Shown here one piece after another: positions 37,961-45,576 of a stretch of 45,576 nt of DNA. The stretch is taken from contig CAZMTT010000003.1 in the NCBI GenBank assembly GCA_964569555.1, forward strand, positions 1 to 45,576, read 5' to 3'. The notes beneath the pieces were generated by a model. It was not told the DNA's origin. It made no database searches and worked only from the letters and a program-made list of their open reading frames with translations. The DNA is from G020353235 sp964569555. Lineage in GTDB: Bacteria; Chloroflexota; Dehalococcoidia; Dehalococcoidales; JAUYDJ01. Both the position numbers and the translations under genes were made by a program. Each line of letters opens with the position of its first letter. Positions within the stretch are counted from its first letter, which is position 1.

Positions 37961-39412
37961 ATGTCCATTCAGGAAGAAAGTCAGCAATCGCTGGAACGGA
38001 AAGTATTGGGCTTTATCCGGGAGCATCAGCTGATATCGGCGGGAAAGCCGCTGGTGGTGGCTGTCTCCGGTGGCCCCGATTCGGTCTGTCTCTTTCACAT
38101 TCTGCTCGGGCTGCAACAAGAGCTGGGGGTGAAGCTTCATGTGGCGCACCTCAACCACCAGCTGCGTGGGGCAGAGGCGGAGGCGGATGCCCGTTATGTT
38201 GCCGGGCTGGCCCGGCGCCTGGCGGTTCCGGCTACCATCGAGCAGCGTGATGTCAGGGCTTATCAGGCCGAGCACCGTCTCTCCCTGGAGGAGGCGGCCA
38301 GAGAGGTGAGGTATGCCTTTCTGGCTGAGGTAGCCAGGGCTGTTGGCACTGACTGGGTGGCGGTGGGGCACACTCTTGATGACCACATTGAGACGATACT
38401 GATGCACCTGATTCGGGGCACGGGCAGCCGGGGGCTGCGCGGGCTTCAACCTGAGATTAGCTGGCAGATTTCGGGTGCCAGCCTGACCATAGTCCGGCCT
38501 CTTTTATCAGTGAGCCGGCAGGAGACCGAGAGCTATTGCCGCCTTCATAAGCTCAGTCCCCGCGTTGACAGCTCTAATCTGTTGCTCTCACCATTGAGAA
38601 ACAGAGTCCGGCACCAGCTTCTCCCTCTGCTTGAGGGCTATAACCCGCGCATTGCCGAAGCCTTACTTCGTACCGCCGGCATTGCCGGCGATGACCTCGC
38701 CTTTCTGGATGGGGCGGTGGCTGAAGTGTGGGACGGCATTGTCCAGAGGCAGAAGAAGGCAATTACTCTGGATAAGAAGGGCTTGCTTGAGCTGGCCCCC
38801 GCCCTCAAGCGCCACCTGCTCCGGACCGCCATCGAAGGGCTGATTGGGAACATCAAAGACATTGAGGCGCATCACATTGAAGAAATTATGGCTATTTTAA
38901 ATAAGCCCGCCGGCAAGAGAAAATGCCTGCCCGGTGGCTTAATCTTTGCCGTGGAATACGACCGCTATGTATTAAGCTCAGATGAGGCCGGTCTGTCCCC
39001 CCTCCCCAAGCTGGAAGGCGAGTTCAATCTAAAGATACCCGGCGCCACCCGGCTGCCGGGCGGGCAGGTAACGGCAACAATCTCAAACCGAGAGCAGTTG
39101 GCAGCCGCGGAGATAAATTTAACTGATAGCGATTTTACCGCCTGCTTTGACTTTGCCAAAACGGGTGATAAATTAACGGTGCGCACCCGCCGGCGCGGCG
39201 ACCGCTTTCAGCCGCTGGGGATGGGCCAGCCCAAGAAGCTGGGCGAGTTTATGATTGACGCCAAAGTCCCCCAGGCCTGGCGGGGGCAAGTCCCCCTCGT
39301 CTGCTCACCGGGCCAGATATTGTGGGTGGTCGGCTACCGCATCGACGAAAGGGTGAAGGTTACTGATAGCACCAGGCGAATTCTGTGTCTGGAGATGGAA
39401 AGGCAGCCCTAG
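37961..39412 (+). CDS. tilS: tRNA(Ile)-lysidine synthase TilS
   Basis: This 483-aa enzyme modifies C34 of tRNA-Ile(CAU) to lysidine with ATP, so that AUA is read. The PP-loop motif VVAVSGGPDSVCLFHILLG is near residue 32-50, followed by HVAHLNHQLRGAEAEADARYV and GHTLDDHIETILMHLIRGTGSRGLRGL. Linker and C-terminal TilS domains follow (KTGDKLTVRTRRRGDRFQPLGM, VPLVCSPGQILWVVGYRID). The gene is the last of the + strand operon and stops 3 nt before the convergent nicotinate phosphoribosyltransferase stop. Confidence 0.95.
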   Translation: MSIQEESQQSLERKVLGFIREHQLISAGKPLVVAVSGGPDSVCLFHILLGLQQELGVKLHVAHLNHQLRGAEAEADARYVAGLARRLAVPATIEQRDVRAYQAEHRLSLEEAAREVRYAFLAEVARAVGTDWVAVGHTLDDHIETILMHLIRGTGSRGLRGLQPEISWQISGASLTIVRPLLSVSRQETESYCRLHKLSPRVDSSNLLLSPLRNRVRHQLLPLLEGYNPRIAEALLRTAGIAGDDLAFLDGAVAEVWDGIVQRQKKAITLDKKGLLELAPALKRHLLRTAIEGLIGNIKDIEAHHIEEIMAILNKPAGKRKCLPGGLIFAVEYDRYVLSSDEAGLSPLPKLEGEFNLKIPGATRLPGGQVTATISNREQLAAAEINLTDSDFTACFDFAKTGDKLTVRTRRRGDRFQPLGMGQPKKLGEFMIDAKVPQAWRGQVPLVCSPGQILWVVGYRIDERVKVTDSTRRILCLEMERQP

Positions 39413-39415
39413 GTT

Positions 39416-40423
39416 TTACAGGATGCGCTTCAGGCGGGGGTTGGGGGTAATGCCGGGGATGCGGCCCCGTTTGGCCATGGGCTTACCGTCTATTTCGTGC
39501 AGGTCGGCGGTAAAGTCAATCGGCCGGGCGCCGCTGATATAGCGGCCGGCACCGAAGCCATCAACCGGCGCCTTATTCTCCAGAAAGTAGGTGATACGCT
39601 CCGGGTCAAGCCCACCGCTGACGAAAATCTTGACATGCTTGAAGCCAGCCTGGTCCAGCCTGGCCCTGACTTCCTTGACCAGGTCGGCGGTAACCCGTCC
39701 CCGTTCGGCGGGGGTATCCAGCCTTACGCTGCTCAGCTTCTTGCCCAGCGCCTCCGCCACCCTGAGGCTCTCCTCAGCCTCGTCCTTGAAGGTATCAACC
39801 AGGGAGATGCGGGGCACTTCGGGGGGCATATATTTATCAAAGGCGACGGTGGCTTTGACGGTATCGCCGAAGGCAATAATCATGGCGTGGGGAATTGTCC
39901 CTGACGGCTCAATGCCGGCCAGTTTAGCCCCGGCAATGCTGGAGCAGCCGGCGCAGCCACCAATGATGGCGGCGTAGTCCATTCTACCGGCGACCGAGGG
40001 GTGGACTCCCCTCGCCCCGAAGCTGACAATCGGTATCCCCCGGGCGGCATCGGCGCATTCACGGGCGGCGGTCGCCCAGCCGCTGCAGTGGGCCAGAATG
40101 CCGTCAATGGCGGTCTCGTACATCCCGTAGCTCTGATAGGGGGCGGTGATGCGCAGCACCACTTCTTTGGCCGATATGCTGTCGCCCTCAGCCAGCGCCC
40201 ATACCTCACGGTTATCTTTGGGTAGGACCCGCTCCAGCAGCGCCTTGACCTCCTCCATACCGCACAGTATCCCCGCCTGCTGGGGGAAGACCTGCATGGT
40301 GGCTACCGGGTTAATCCCTTCCTGGCGCAGTATTTCCACGGTGCGGGCAAAGTAGACATCGGTAGTCTCCCCGGAAATAATATCTTTATCGGGTTCAAAT
40401 TTAGGTAACTTCACTGGGTACAC
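39416..40423 (-). CDS. Nicotinate phosphoribosyltransferase
   Basis: This 335-aa protein is a short, archaeal-like nicotinate phosphoribosyltransferase. It makes nicotinate mononucleotide from nicotinate and PRPP in NAD salvage. Seen are SGETTDVYFARTVEIL at the N-terminus, VVSFGARGVHPSVAGRMDY-like substrate motif (IVSFGARGVHP, about 130-141), RLDTPAERG (about 236-244) and KIFVSGGLDPERI. The C-terminus ends in PITPNPRLKRIL-like sequence. It is directly downstream of nicotinamidase by 3 nt, which supplies its substrate. The pair recycles nicotinamide. Confidence 0.9.
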   Translation of the reverse strand: MYPVKLPKFEPDKDIISGETTDVYFARTVEILRQEGINPVATMQVFPQQAGILCGMEEVKALLERVLPKDNREVWALAEGDSISAKEVVLRITAPYQSYGMYETAIDGILAHCSGWATAARECADAARGIPIVSFGARGVHPSVAGRMDYAAIIGGCAGCSSIAGAKLAGIEPSGTIPHAMIIAFGDTVKATVAFDKYMPPEVPRISLVDTFKDEAEESLRVAEALGKKLSSVRLDTPAERGRVTADLVKEVRARLDQAGFKHVKIFVSGGLDPERITYFLENKAPVDGFGAGRYISGARPIDFTADLHEIDGKPMAKRGRIPGITPNPRLKRIL

Positions 40424-40426
40424 CCC

Positions 40427-40945
40427 CTATCTGGTCAGTTTGGCGCCGAGCACCTTCTCCATATGCTCCAGGGCAAATTCGTGCATTGCCTCATCCGGCG
40501 AGGCAACGCAGTTGAGGGGCACCTCCACTTCGTAGTCACGGTTACGGGCATCGGCGACGGTATGGAGCACGCAGATATTGGTCAGCACGCCGCAGACAAT
40601 TAACTTCTCCGGCTTGAGCTCTTTAAGCTTTGTCTCCAGGGCAGTATCAAAGAAACCGCTGTAACGCCTTTTGGGTAGTGTCTCCCCGGCATATTTGGCC
40701 AGTTCCGGGATGATTTCGGTCTCCGCAGTGCCGGCAATGCAGTGCGGGGGGAACATCTTGAATTCAGCGTCATCGGGGTCATGCCGGTCGCAGATGAAGA
40801 AGATTTTCGAGTTCCGGGCGAGTTCATCTTCCAGAAGGCGTTGCATACTGGGGATGATGCGGCGGGCTTTAGCGCCGATATACAGGGGATAGCCCTCCTC
40901 AAGAAAGCCCCTCAGCATGTCTATCACCAGAACGGCATTAGCCAT
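40427..40945 (-). CDS. Nicotinamidase (isochorismatase family)
   Basis: About 172 aa, starting MANAVLVIDMLRGF. The catalytic triad is Asp9, Lys92 (TLPKRRYSGFFDT) and Cys125 (VCGVLTNICVLHT). The metal-binding Asp and His lie in CDRHDPDD (about 53-55), and FPPHCIAGT is the usual segment near the active site. It hydrolyses nicotinamide to nicotinate. The ATG at 40945 is preferred over a GTG at 40948 because GGGAGGT lies at better spacing. It overlaps the end of the upstream GalT/HIT-like gene, so translation is coupled. Confidence 0.9.
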   Translation of the reverse strand: MANAVLVIDMLRGFLEEGYPLYIGAKARRIIPSMQRLLEDELARNSKIFFICDRHDPDDAEFKMFPPHCIAGTAETEIIPELAKYAGETLPKRRYSGFFDTALETKLKELKPEKLIVCGVLTNICVLHTVADARNRDYEVEVPLNCVASPDEAMHEFALEHMEKVLGAKLTR

Positions 40946-42041
40946 CACCCACCTCCCTGGCTAAATACTGCCTCAGTTTGGCGGCTAAATCAAGTGGGTC
41001 GCTGGAGATGATGCTCTGGGCATAGATTTCCATACCGCCCACATCGGAAGCCCGGCTGGTTGGGTCGCCCCGGTCAAGAAGCCGGACCAGTACCGGGAAG
41101 CCCGCCCAGCTCTCCTCGGTTTTAGCGAGGGGCGGGGTTATCAGGCTGAGATTGAAGCTGGTTACGCCTATTCGGTCCCGGAAGAAGGTTAATACCTCAT
41201 AGATTCTTTCCTTGAGGGAAAGACTTAGCTCTGCTGACATTAAAATAACCTCATTATTCTTGAAGGGGGTCAGGTGGCTAAGTATTTTAACCCCTTTCTT
41301 CTCCAGAGCACAATCTATAAGCTGGTGAATCTGGAACAGGTCGGCAAAGTAGTTTGAGCCGTAATTCTGCTTGTAATTCTGGGCTGCCTGGCGCAGCCCT
41401 TCAATGCGGGCGTAGTGCCGGTGGGTGGTCAGCATCACCTGGGCATGCCCGTGATGAATCGAGGCCCCCGCCCGCCACAGGCAGTTCCAGATAAACAGGA
41501 AATACTTAGCTTTTGGGTTGAATTTATGGGCTCTCTGCGCCCACTCCCAGCCCGTGTCAATATAATCAATAACCTGCTCCCGGGAGAAATTAAGGGGGTT
41601 GAACTCGTTGAAGATGACTACACCGTGAAGGCCGTCATACTTGGCGACATTGCTGGCGGTGATGCAGTGCCGGCCGCTTACCCGCCCGAAGAGGTCTTCC
41701 GGGGTATCTTTTTCGGGGTGGGCAAATATGTCCTGGCGGCGGGCATTTTCAAGCTGGCTCTCAATGCTCTCGGTCTCTTTAGCCAGAATCGGGCGCAAGG
41801 CGCGCTGCCGGTTAAACAGGGCGCCCTCGCTGGTTATCTGGTTGGTTACCCGGACAATCGGCTGTTTTTTGACCGCGGCTACTGAGCCGAACTGCTGTTT
41901 AACCCAGGGCGCCATGCTCGGTGGCGGGTTTAGCTCGCCGACGGTGGTAGTCACCTCATATATTCGCTGGAACAGAGCCTTATCCTGGGGCGGTAATGAA
42001 GCGACTATTTCCTCCAGGCGGTCAATAGTTAAATCGGTCAT
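40938..42041 (-). CDS. GalT/HIT-superfamily protein of unknown substrate
   Basis: This 367-aa protein has the motif GASIHHGHAQVMLTTHRHY near residues 215-230, which includes H-G-H-A-Q, similar to the H-P-H-x-Q of galactose-1-phosphate uridylyltransferase. The middle part (GRHCITASNVAKYDGLHGVVIFNEFNPLNF and YFLFIWNCLWRAG) and FKNNEVILMSAELS fit the two half-barrels of GalT-like folds. The His would form a nucleotidyl intermediate. The substrate is unknown. It is located between purH (8 nt) and nicotinamidase (overlap), so a nucleotide or NAD-related substrate is likelier than a sugar; this is inference. Confidence 0.7.
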   Translation of the reverse strand: MTDLTIDRLEEIVASLPPQDKALFQRIYEVTTTVGELNPPPSMAPWVKQQFGSVAAVKKQPIVRVTNQITSEGALFNRQRALRPILAKETESIESQLENARRQDIFAHPEKDTPEDLFGRVSGRHCITASNVAKYDGLHGVVIFNEFNPLNFSREQVIDYIDTGWEWAQRAHKFNPKAKYFLFIWNCLWRAGASIHHGHAQVMLTTHRHYARIEGLRQAAQNYKQNYGSNYFADLFQIHQLIDCALEKKGVKILSHLTPFKNNEVILMSAELSLSLKERIYEVLTFFRDRIGVTSFNLSLITPPLAKTEESWAGFPVLVRLLDRGDPTSRASDVGGMEIYAQSIISSDPLDLAAKLRQYLAREVGDG

Positions 42042-42049
42042 GACTATGC

Positions 42050-43594
42050 TTAGTGTCTGAAGTGCCTCTCCCCGGTGAAGACCATGGCGAGGTTGTGCTT
42101 GTCCGCCGCCTTGATTGACTCCTCGTCCCGGATGGAACCGCCGGGCTGGATAATGGCGGTTACCCCGCAGGCGGCAGCCAGTTCCACCACATCGGAGAAG
42201 GGGAACATGGCATCCGAAGCCAGCACGCTGCCCCTGGTCTTATCCCCGGCCTTTTCTTTAGCGATTTGGGCACTGATGATGCGGCTGGGCTGTCCGGCAC
42301 CCATGCCCACGATGGTCTTGTCTTTAACCAGAACAATGGCATTGGACTTGATATGTTTCACCACCCGCCAGGCAAAGAGCAGGTCGGCGATTTCGGCCTT
42401 GGTTGGCTCACGTTTGGTTACCGTTTTCAGGTTGACCCTATCTTCCGGCACCGAGTCCGAGCCCTGAATCAGCAGTCCGCCTTTTGCCCGGCGGTAGTCA
42501 AAGTAGCCCGGTTCCGCCTTGCCGTAGCCGGGGGGTAATTCGGCACGGAGAATGCGCAGGTTTTTCTTCTTTTTCAGTGTTTCCAGTGCCTCAGCCTCGT
42601 ATTCAGGGGCGATAACTATCTCGTAGAAGACCGGCCTCATCTCCTCAGCCATAGCCTGGGTAACGGTTCGATTTGAGGCGACAATGCCCCCGAAGGCAGC
42701 CACCGGGTCGCCGGTGAGCGCCCGGCGGTAGGCTTCGGTGATGTCGGGGTGGCTGGCCAGACCGCAGGCGTTGGTGTGCTTGATAATAGCCACGCTGGGG
42801 GCGGCAAAATCGGTAACCACCCCCCAGGCAGCATCCCCGTCCAGAATATTGTTAAAAGAGAGCTCCTTGCCCCATAGCTGCTCCGCCCAGGTGATACCGG
42901 TCGGCTTCTTCTCGCCCACGGTAAGCTCGGCATAGAAAGCGGCCGGCTGGTGCGGGTTTTCCCCGTAGCGAAGGCCGTAGCGCTTCTTCAGGGCGATGGT
43001 CATCTCGTCGGGGAAGCCCTCTTCATCCTGTCTTAAATACTGGGCAATAGCCGTGTCATATAGCGCCACATGCTGGAAGGCTTTCTGCGCCAGGCGTTTG
43101 CGCTCCTCAAGCGGCAGCTCGCCCTGCTTTAGTTTGTCTATAATTAGCGGGTAGTCAGCCGGGTCAACCACCACGATTACGCCGGGGAAGTTCTTGGCGG
43201 CGGCGCGAATCATGGTCGGGCCACCGATGTCAATATTCTCCAGGGCTTCATCAAGGCTGACCCCTTCTTTAGAAACCGTCTGGACGAAGGGGTAGAGGTT
43301 TACCGCCACCAGGTCAATAAGCTCAATTTTATTCTTGGCCAGTTCCTCAAGGTGGGCGCTCAGATTGCGTTTGGCGAGCAGACCGCCGTGGACGGCCGGG
43401 TGGAGTGTCTTCACCCGCCCGTTAAGTATTTCGGGAAAGCCGGTAATCTCGGATACGCTCTTTACCGGCACTTTAGCCTCGGCGAGAGCCTTCTTGGTGC
43501 CGCCGGTGGAGAATATCTCATAACCCAGCCGGCTTAGGTCTTGGGCAAAATCACTTGCCCCCGTCTTGTCAGAGACACTGATAATGGCGCGCAT
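42050..43594 (-). CDS. purH: Bifunctional AICAR transformylase/IMP cyclohydrolase
   Basis: About 514 aa, starting MRAIISVSDKTGASDFAQDL. The IMP cyclohydrolase part covers about residues 1-195 (GGTKKALAEAKVPVKSVSEITGFPEILNGRVKTLHPAVHGGLLAKR). The transformylase part follows, with RYGENPHQPAAFY, KHTNACGLA and AIIQPGGSIRDEESIKAADKHNLAMVFTGERHFRH. It performs the last two steps of IMP synthesis. AAGGAG sits 6 nt before the ATG at 43594; a GTG at 43600 is in frame but less favoured. It follows purM by 34 nt. Confidence 0.96.
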   Translation of the reverse strand: MRAIISVSDKTGASDFAQDLSRLGYEIFSTGGTKKALAEAKVPVKSVSEITGFPEILNGRVKTLHPAVHGGLLAKRNLSAHLEELAKNKIELIDLVAVNLYPFVQTVSKEGVSLDEALENIDIGGPTMIRAAAKNFPGVIVVVDPADYPLIIDKLKQGELPLEERKRLAQKAFQHVALYDTAIAQYLRQDEEGFPDEMTIALKKRYGLRYGENPHQPAAFYAELTVGEKKPTGITWAEQLWGKELSFNNILDGDAAWGVVTDFAAPSVAIIKHTNACGLASHPDITEAYRRALTGDPVAAFGGIVASNRTVTQAMAEEMRPVFYEIVIAPEYEAEALETLKKKKNLRILRAELPPGYGKAEPGYFDYRRAKGGLLIQGSDSVPEDRVNLKTVTKREPTKAEIADLLFAWRVVKHIKSNAIVLVKDKTIVGMGAGQPSRIISAQIAKEKAGDKTRGSVLASDAMFPFSDVVELAAACGVTAIIQPGGSIRDEESIKAADKHNLAMVFTGERHFRH

Positions 43595-43628
43595 TAACAC
43601 TCCTTTCTTTATTTTAAATATATTTTAA

Positions 43629-44630
43629 CTATGCGATAACTACGCGGTCTTTCCCCGCTAACTTAACCACCTCACCGATTACTTTAGCTTCGGGCAGCTT
43701 TTGGGTGAGCTGGCGGGCGTTCTGGGGTGAAGATATAACCACCATGCCGATGCCCATATTAAACACATGGTACATCTCGTCCCGGTCAACATTGCCCCGC
43801 TGCTGGATGAGCGGGAAGATGGGCGGCACCGGCCATGATTTAGAATCAAATCTGGCGGCTAAGCCCTGGGGCAAAACGCGGGGCACATTGCCGATAAGCC
43901 CACCGCCGGTGATATGGGCCAGGCCCTTGATCAGGGGCAATAGCGGCTTTAGCTGGTGGTAGTAGCTGCGGTGGGGCTCAAGGAGCTCCTCACCCAGCGG
44001 ACGGCCCAGTTCGGGGAAGTTTTTATTGAATTCGGTAGTCTTGAAGAGCCGGCGCACCAGCGAGTAGCCGTTGGTATGCAGCCCGCTGGAGGGTAAGCCG
44101 ATGATGCTATCGCCAGCGGCGATTGACTGGCCGGTAATAATCTTATCTTTCTCCACCACCCCGATGACAAAGCCGACCAGGTCGTAGTCTTCGCCGGCGT
44201 AAAGCCCGGGCATCTCGGCGGTTTCCCCGCCGATAAGGGCACAGCCCACCTCGCGGCAGGCCTGGGCTAACCCCTGGGCGATGGCGCCTACCTGCTCGGC
44301 AAGCAGCTTGCCCATGGCGATGTAGTCCAGAAAGAAGAGGGGCTCCGCCCCGCAGGTGAGGATGTCATTAACACAGTGATTGACGATGTCAATGCCGACG
44401 GTATTGTGCCTGCCCAGAGCCGAGGCAATCTTGAGCTTGGTGCCGACACCGTCAACACTGGAAACCAGCACCGGGTGCTGGTACCCCTTGAACTCAAAGA
44501 GACCACCGAAGAAGCCGACACCACTCAGTACCTCGGGGCGGGAGGTGGAGCGGGCGTGCCGGGCGATTAGCTCCTTGGCTTTAGCGGCCACATCAAGGCT
44601 GACACCGGCTTTAGCATAGCTTTCCTTAAT
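43629..44630 (-). CDS. purM: Phosphoribosylaminoimidazole synthetase, likely ATT start
   Basis: PurM cyclises FGAM to AIR with ATP (step 5). Seen are SVDGVGTKLKIASALGRH, CGAEPLFFLDYIA, GGETAEMPGLYAGEDYDLVGFVIG and HITGGGLIGNVPRVLPQGL. The first GTG (44591) would leave out the conserved N-terminal SYAKAGVSLDVA, which reads on in frame without any ATG, GTG or TTG back to a stop. The only candidate is ATT at 44630-44628, 8 nt after GGAGG, overlapping the stop of the upstream gene as ATTAA. With that start the protein has 333 aa, typical for the family. A sequencing error or a GTG start are the alternatives. Confidence 0.85.
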   Translation of the reverse strand: MKESYAKAGVSLDVAAKAKELIARHARSTSRPEVLSGVGFFGGLFEFKGYQHPVLVSSVDGVGTKLKIASALGRHNTVGIDIVNHCVNDILTCGAEPLFFLDYIAMGKLLAEQVGAIAQGLAQACREVGCALIGGETAEMPGLYAGEDYDLVGFVIGVVEKDKIITGQSIAAGDSIIGLPSSGLHTNGYSLVRRLFKTTEFNKNFPELGRPLGEELLEPHRSYYHQLKPLLPLIKGLAHITGGGLIGNVPRVLPQGLAARFDSKSWPVPPIFPLIQQRGNVDRDEMYHVFNMGIGMVVISSPQNARQLTQKLPEAKVIGEVVKLAGKDRVVIA

Positions 44631-45576
44631 CTGCTTTGCCTCCTTTAGTAGCTTTAGCTGGTTTCTTTAATGGGATTTCGGTTACGGTCATATTTTGGCG
44701 CACATACTTGTAGATTTCGACAACGACGGCGGTCAACGGCACCGCTAGTATCAGTCCCCAGAAGCCGGCAAACTTGGCGCCCAGAACAAGCAGGACGATG
44801 ACCACCGCCGGGTGTATCCGCAGATAACCTCCTTGCACCCGAGGGACGAGCAGCGTATTTTCCAGAAGTTGAACCGCTAGAAAGAGAACGGCTACCCAGA
44901 TTGCCTTTTCCGGGACTATGGCCAGGGTTACTATCACCGCGGTGATACCGCCAATCCAGGGGCCCAGTATCGGGATGAGCTCGGTGACACCGGCAAAGAC
45001 GGCCAGCACCGGCGCCAGTTCTATTTCTAAAATGAGTAAGCCGATGAAAACGAGGTAAGCCACCACAAAGCCGAGTACCAGCTGGGCGCGAATATATCGT
45101 CCCAGCACCCCTTCAAAAATTGAGCTGATATTTCGGGCGTGTTCCGCTACCGGGGGGGAAAAAGCCGAATAAAAGCCATTCTTCAGCTTTTCTGAATCCT
45201 TCAGGAGGTAGAAGAGAAAGACGGGTAAGGCCGCAAAACCGAAAATTAAGCCAAAGGTGGCCGGTATGAACGAGACGCCAGTCAGGAAGATACCCTTGAT
45301 GGCGGCACCGGCGGCGGTGCCCACTTCCAGCATAAAGTCATAGACCTGCTGTTGTGCCTCTATGGGGAATTGCTGCCGGAAGAGCTCGGCAACATGCTCC
45401 AGTTCCCATAAGCCCCGGGCGATGAACTGGGGGGCATAGTTTATCAGGACATAAAGGGCATTAACGATGGCACTGATGAGAAAGTAGGAGAGGATGCCGA
45501 CTATGGCCAGCATGACGATGAAGATAATTATTATCAGGGAGACCCGCTTGGACTGCTGCCACCTGCCTTTAGCCGG
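44626..45576 (-). CDS. AI-2E family (PerM-like) membrane protein, 5' end outside window
   Basis: The frame stays open to the right edge, with RVSLIIIIIFIV directly before the Met at 45513, so the true start lies beyond the window. About 316 residues are seen, with about seven hydrophobic segments. The family pattern includes FGFAALPVFLFYLLKDSEKL, VLGRYIRAQLVLGFVVAYLVF, TELIPILGPWIGGITAVIV and VQLLENTLLVPRVQGGYLRIHPAVVI. Members act as transporters or as sodium-proton antiporters, and the substrate here is open. The C-terminus is basic, KKPAKATKGGKAD. It is the first seen gene of the operon, overlapping purM by a few bases. Confidence 0.88.
   Translation of the reverse strand, partial: PAKGRWQQSKRVSLIIIIFIVMLAIVGILSYFLISAIVNALYVLINYAPQFIARGLWELEHVAELFRQQFPIEAQQQVYDFMLEVGTAAGAAIKGIFLTGVSFIPATFGLIFGFAALPVFLFYLLKDSEKLKNGFYSAFSPPVAEHARNISSIFEGVLGRYIRAQLVLGFVVAYLVFIGLLILEIELAPVLAVFAGVTELIPILGPWIGGITAVIVTLAIVPEKAIWVAVLFLAVQLLENTLLVPRVQGGYLRIHPAVVIVLLVLGAKFAGFWGLILAVPLTAVVVEIYKYVRQNMTVTEIPLKKPAKATKGGKAD

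Noticed and set aside
1..45576. tRNA, rRNA, CRISPR array, insertion sequence or attachment site
   Set aside because: I looked through the intergenic stretches and saw no cloverleaf, regular spacer-repeat pattern, transposase or paired direct repeats flanking the virion cluster.

Overview
The window looks like a moderately GC-rich chromosomal segment of a Chloroflexota bacterium, most plausibly class Dehalococcoidia. This rests on a PurS-PurL fusion, an adenosylcobalamin-dependent ribonucleotide reductase, a B12-type radical SAM enzyme, sigma70-like promoters with 17-bp spacers and frequent GTG/TTG starts. The taxonomic call is inference. No rRNA, tRNA, CRISPR array, insertion sequence or integrase is visible.

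Region 1 (1-12.7 kb) is a virion-structure cluster on the + strand. It holds the C-terminal part of a large terminase, a Cys-rich HTH protein, portal, scaffold-like protein, major capsid protein, a beta-rich protein, a LamG-like protein, a head-tail adaptor, small proteins (one with two membrane helices), a 668-aa tail or hub protein with an Asp-box, and a small terminal protein. No tape measure, tail tube, lysis, replication or integration gene is seen. Terminase and portal are separated by a three-gene operon on the - strand: an excisionase-like HTH protein and two paralogous IPT/TIG-type surface proteins. A divergent promoter region with a perfect inverted repeat controls this junction.

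Region 2 (12.7-20.5 kb) is the most unusual part. It encodes a SipW-type (S26B) signal peptidase with a long cytoplasmic coiled-coil tail, and four secreted proteins that share a SipW-like signal peptide, a core domain and a C-terminal Cys motif. Two of the four carry the same extra module inserted at different points. The same region encodes a degenerate-receiver LuxR-type regulator and an OmpR-type regulator with a soluble histidine kinase. A roughly 65-bp promoter element with three 11-bp direct repeats precedes both the signal peptidase and the LuxR-type gene at identical spacing, which ties regulation to export. The inferred picture is a dedicated, two-component-controlled export system for TasA/camelysin-like surface or filament proteins.

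Region 3 (20.5-45.6 kb) is mainly core chromosome. On the + strand are rpsU-yqeY, then purSL-purQ. On the - strand are a B12-radical SAM protein with a NYN protein, and nrdR-nrdJ under two NrdR-like boxes. A M16 peptidase (+) follows. groES-groEL (-) lies behind a variant CIRCE, and tsaD (-) follows. A CNNM/CorC protein, a DUF2344-type protein and tilS form a + strand operon. The window ends with a - strand operon of AI-2E-type permease, purM (apparently starting at ATT), purH, a GalT/HIT-like protein, nicotinamidase and nicotinate phosphoribosyltransferase, combining purine synthesis with NAD salvage.
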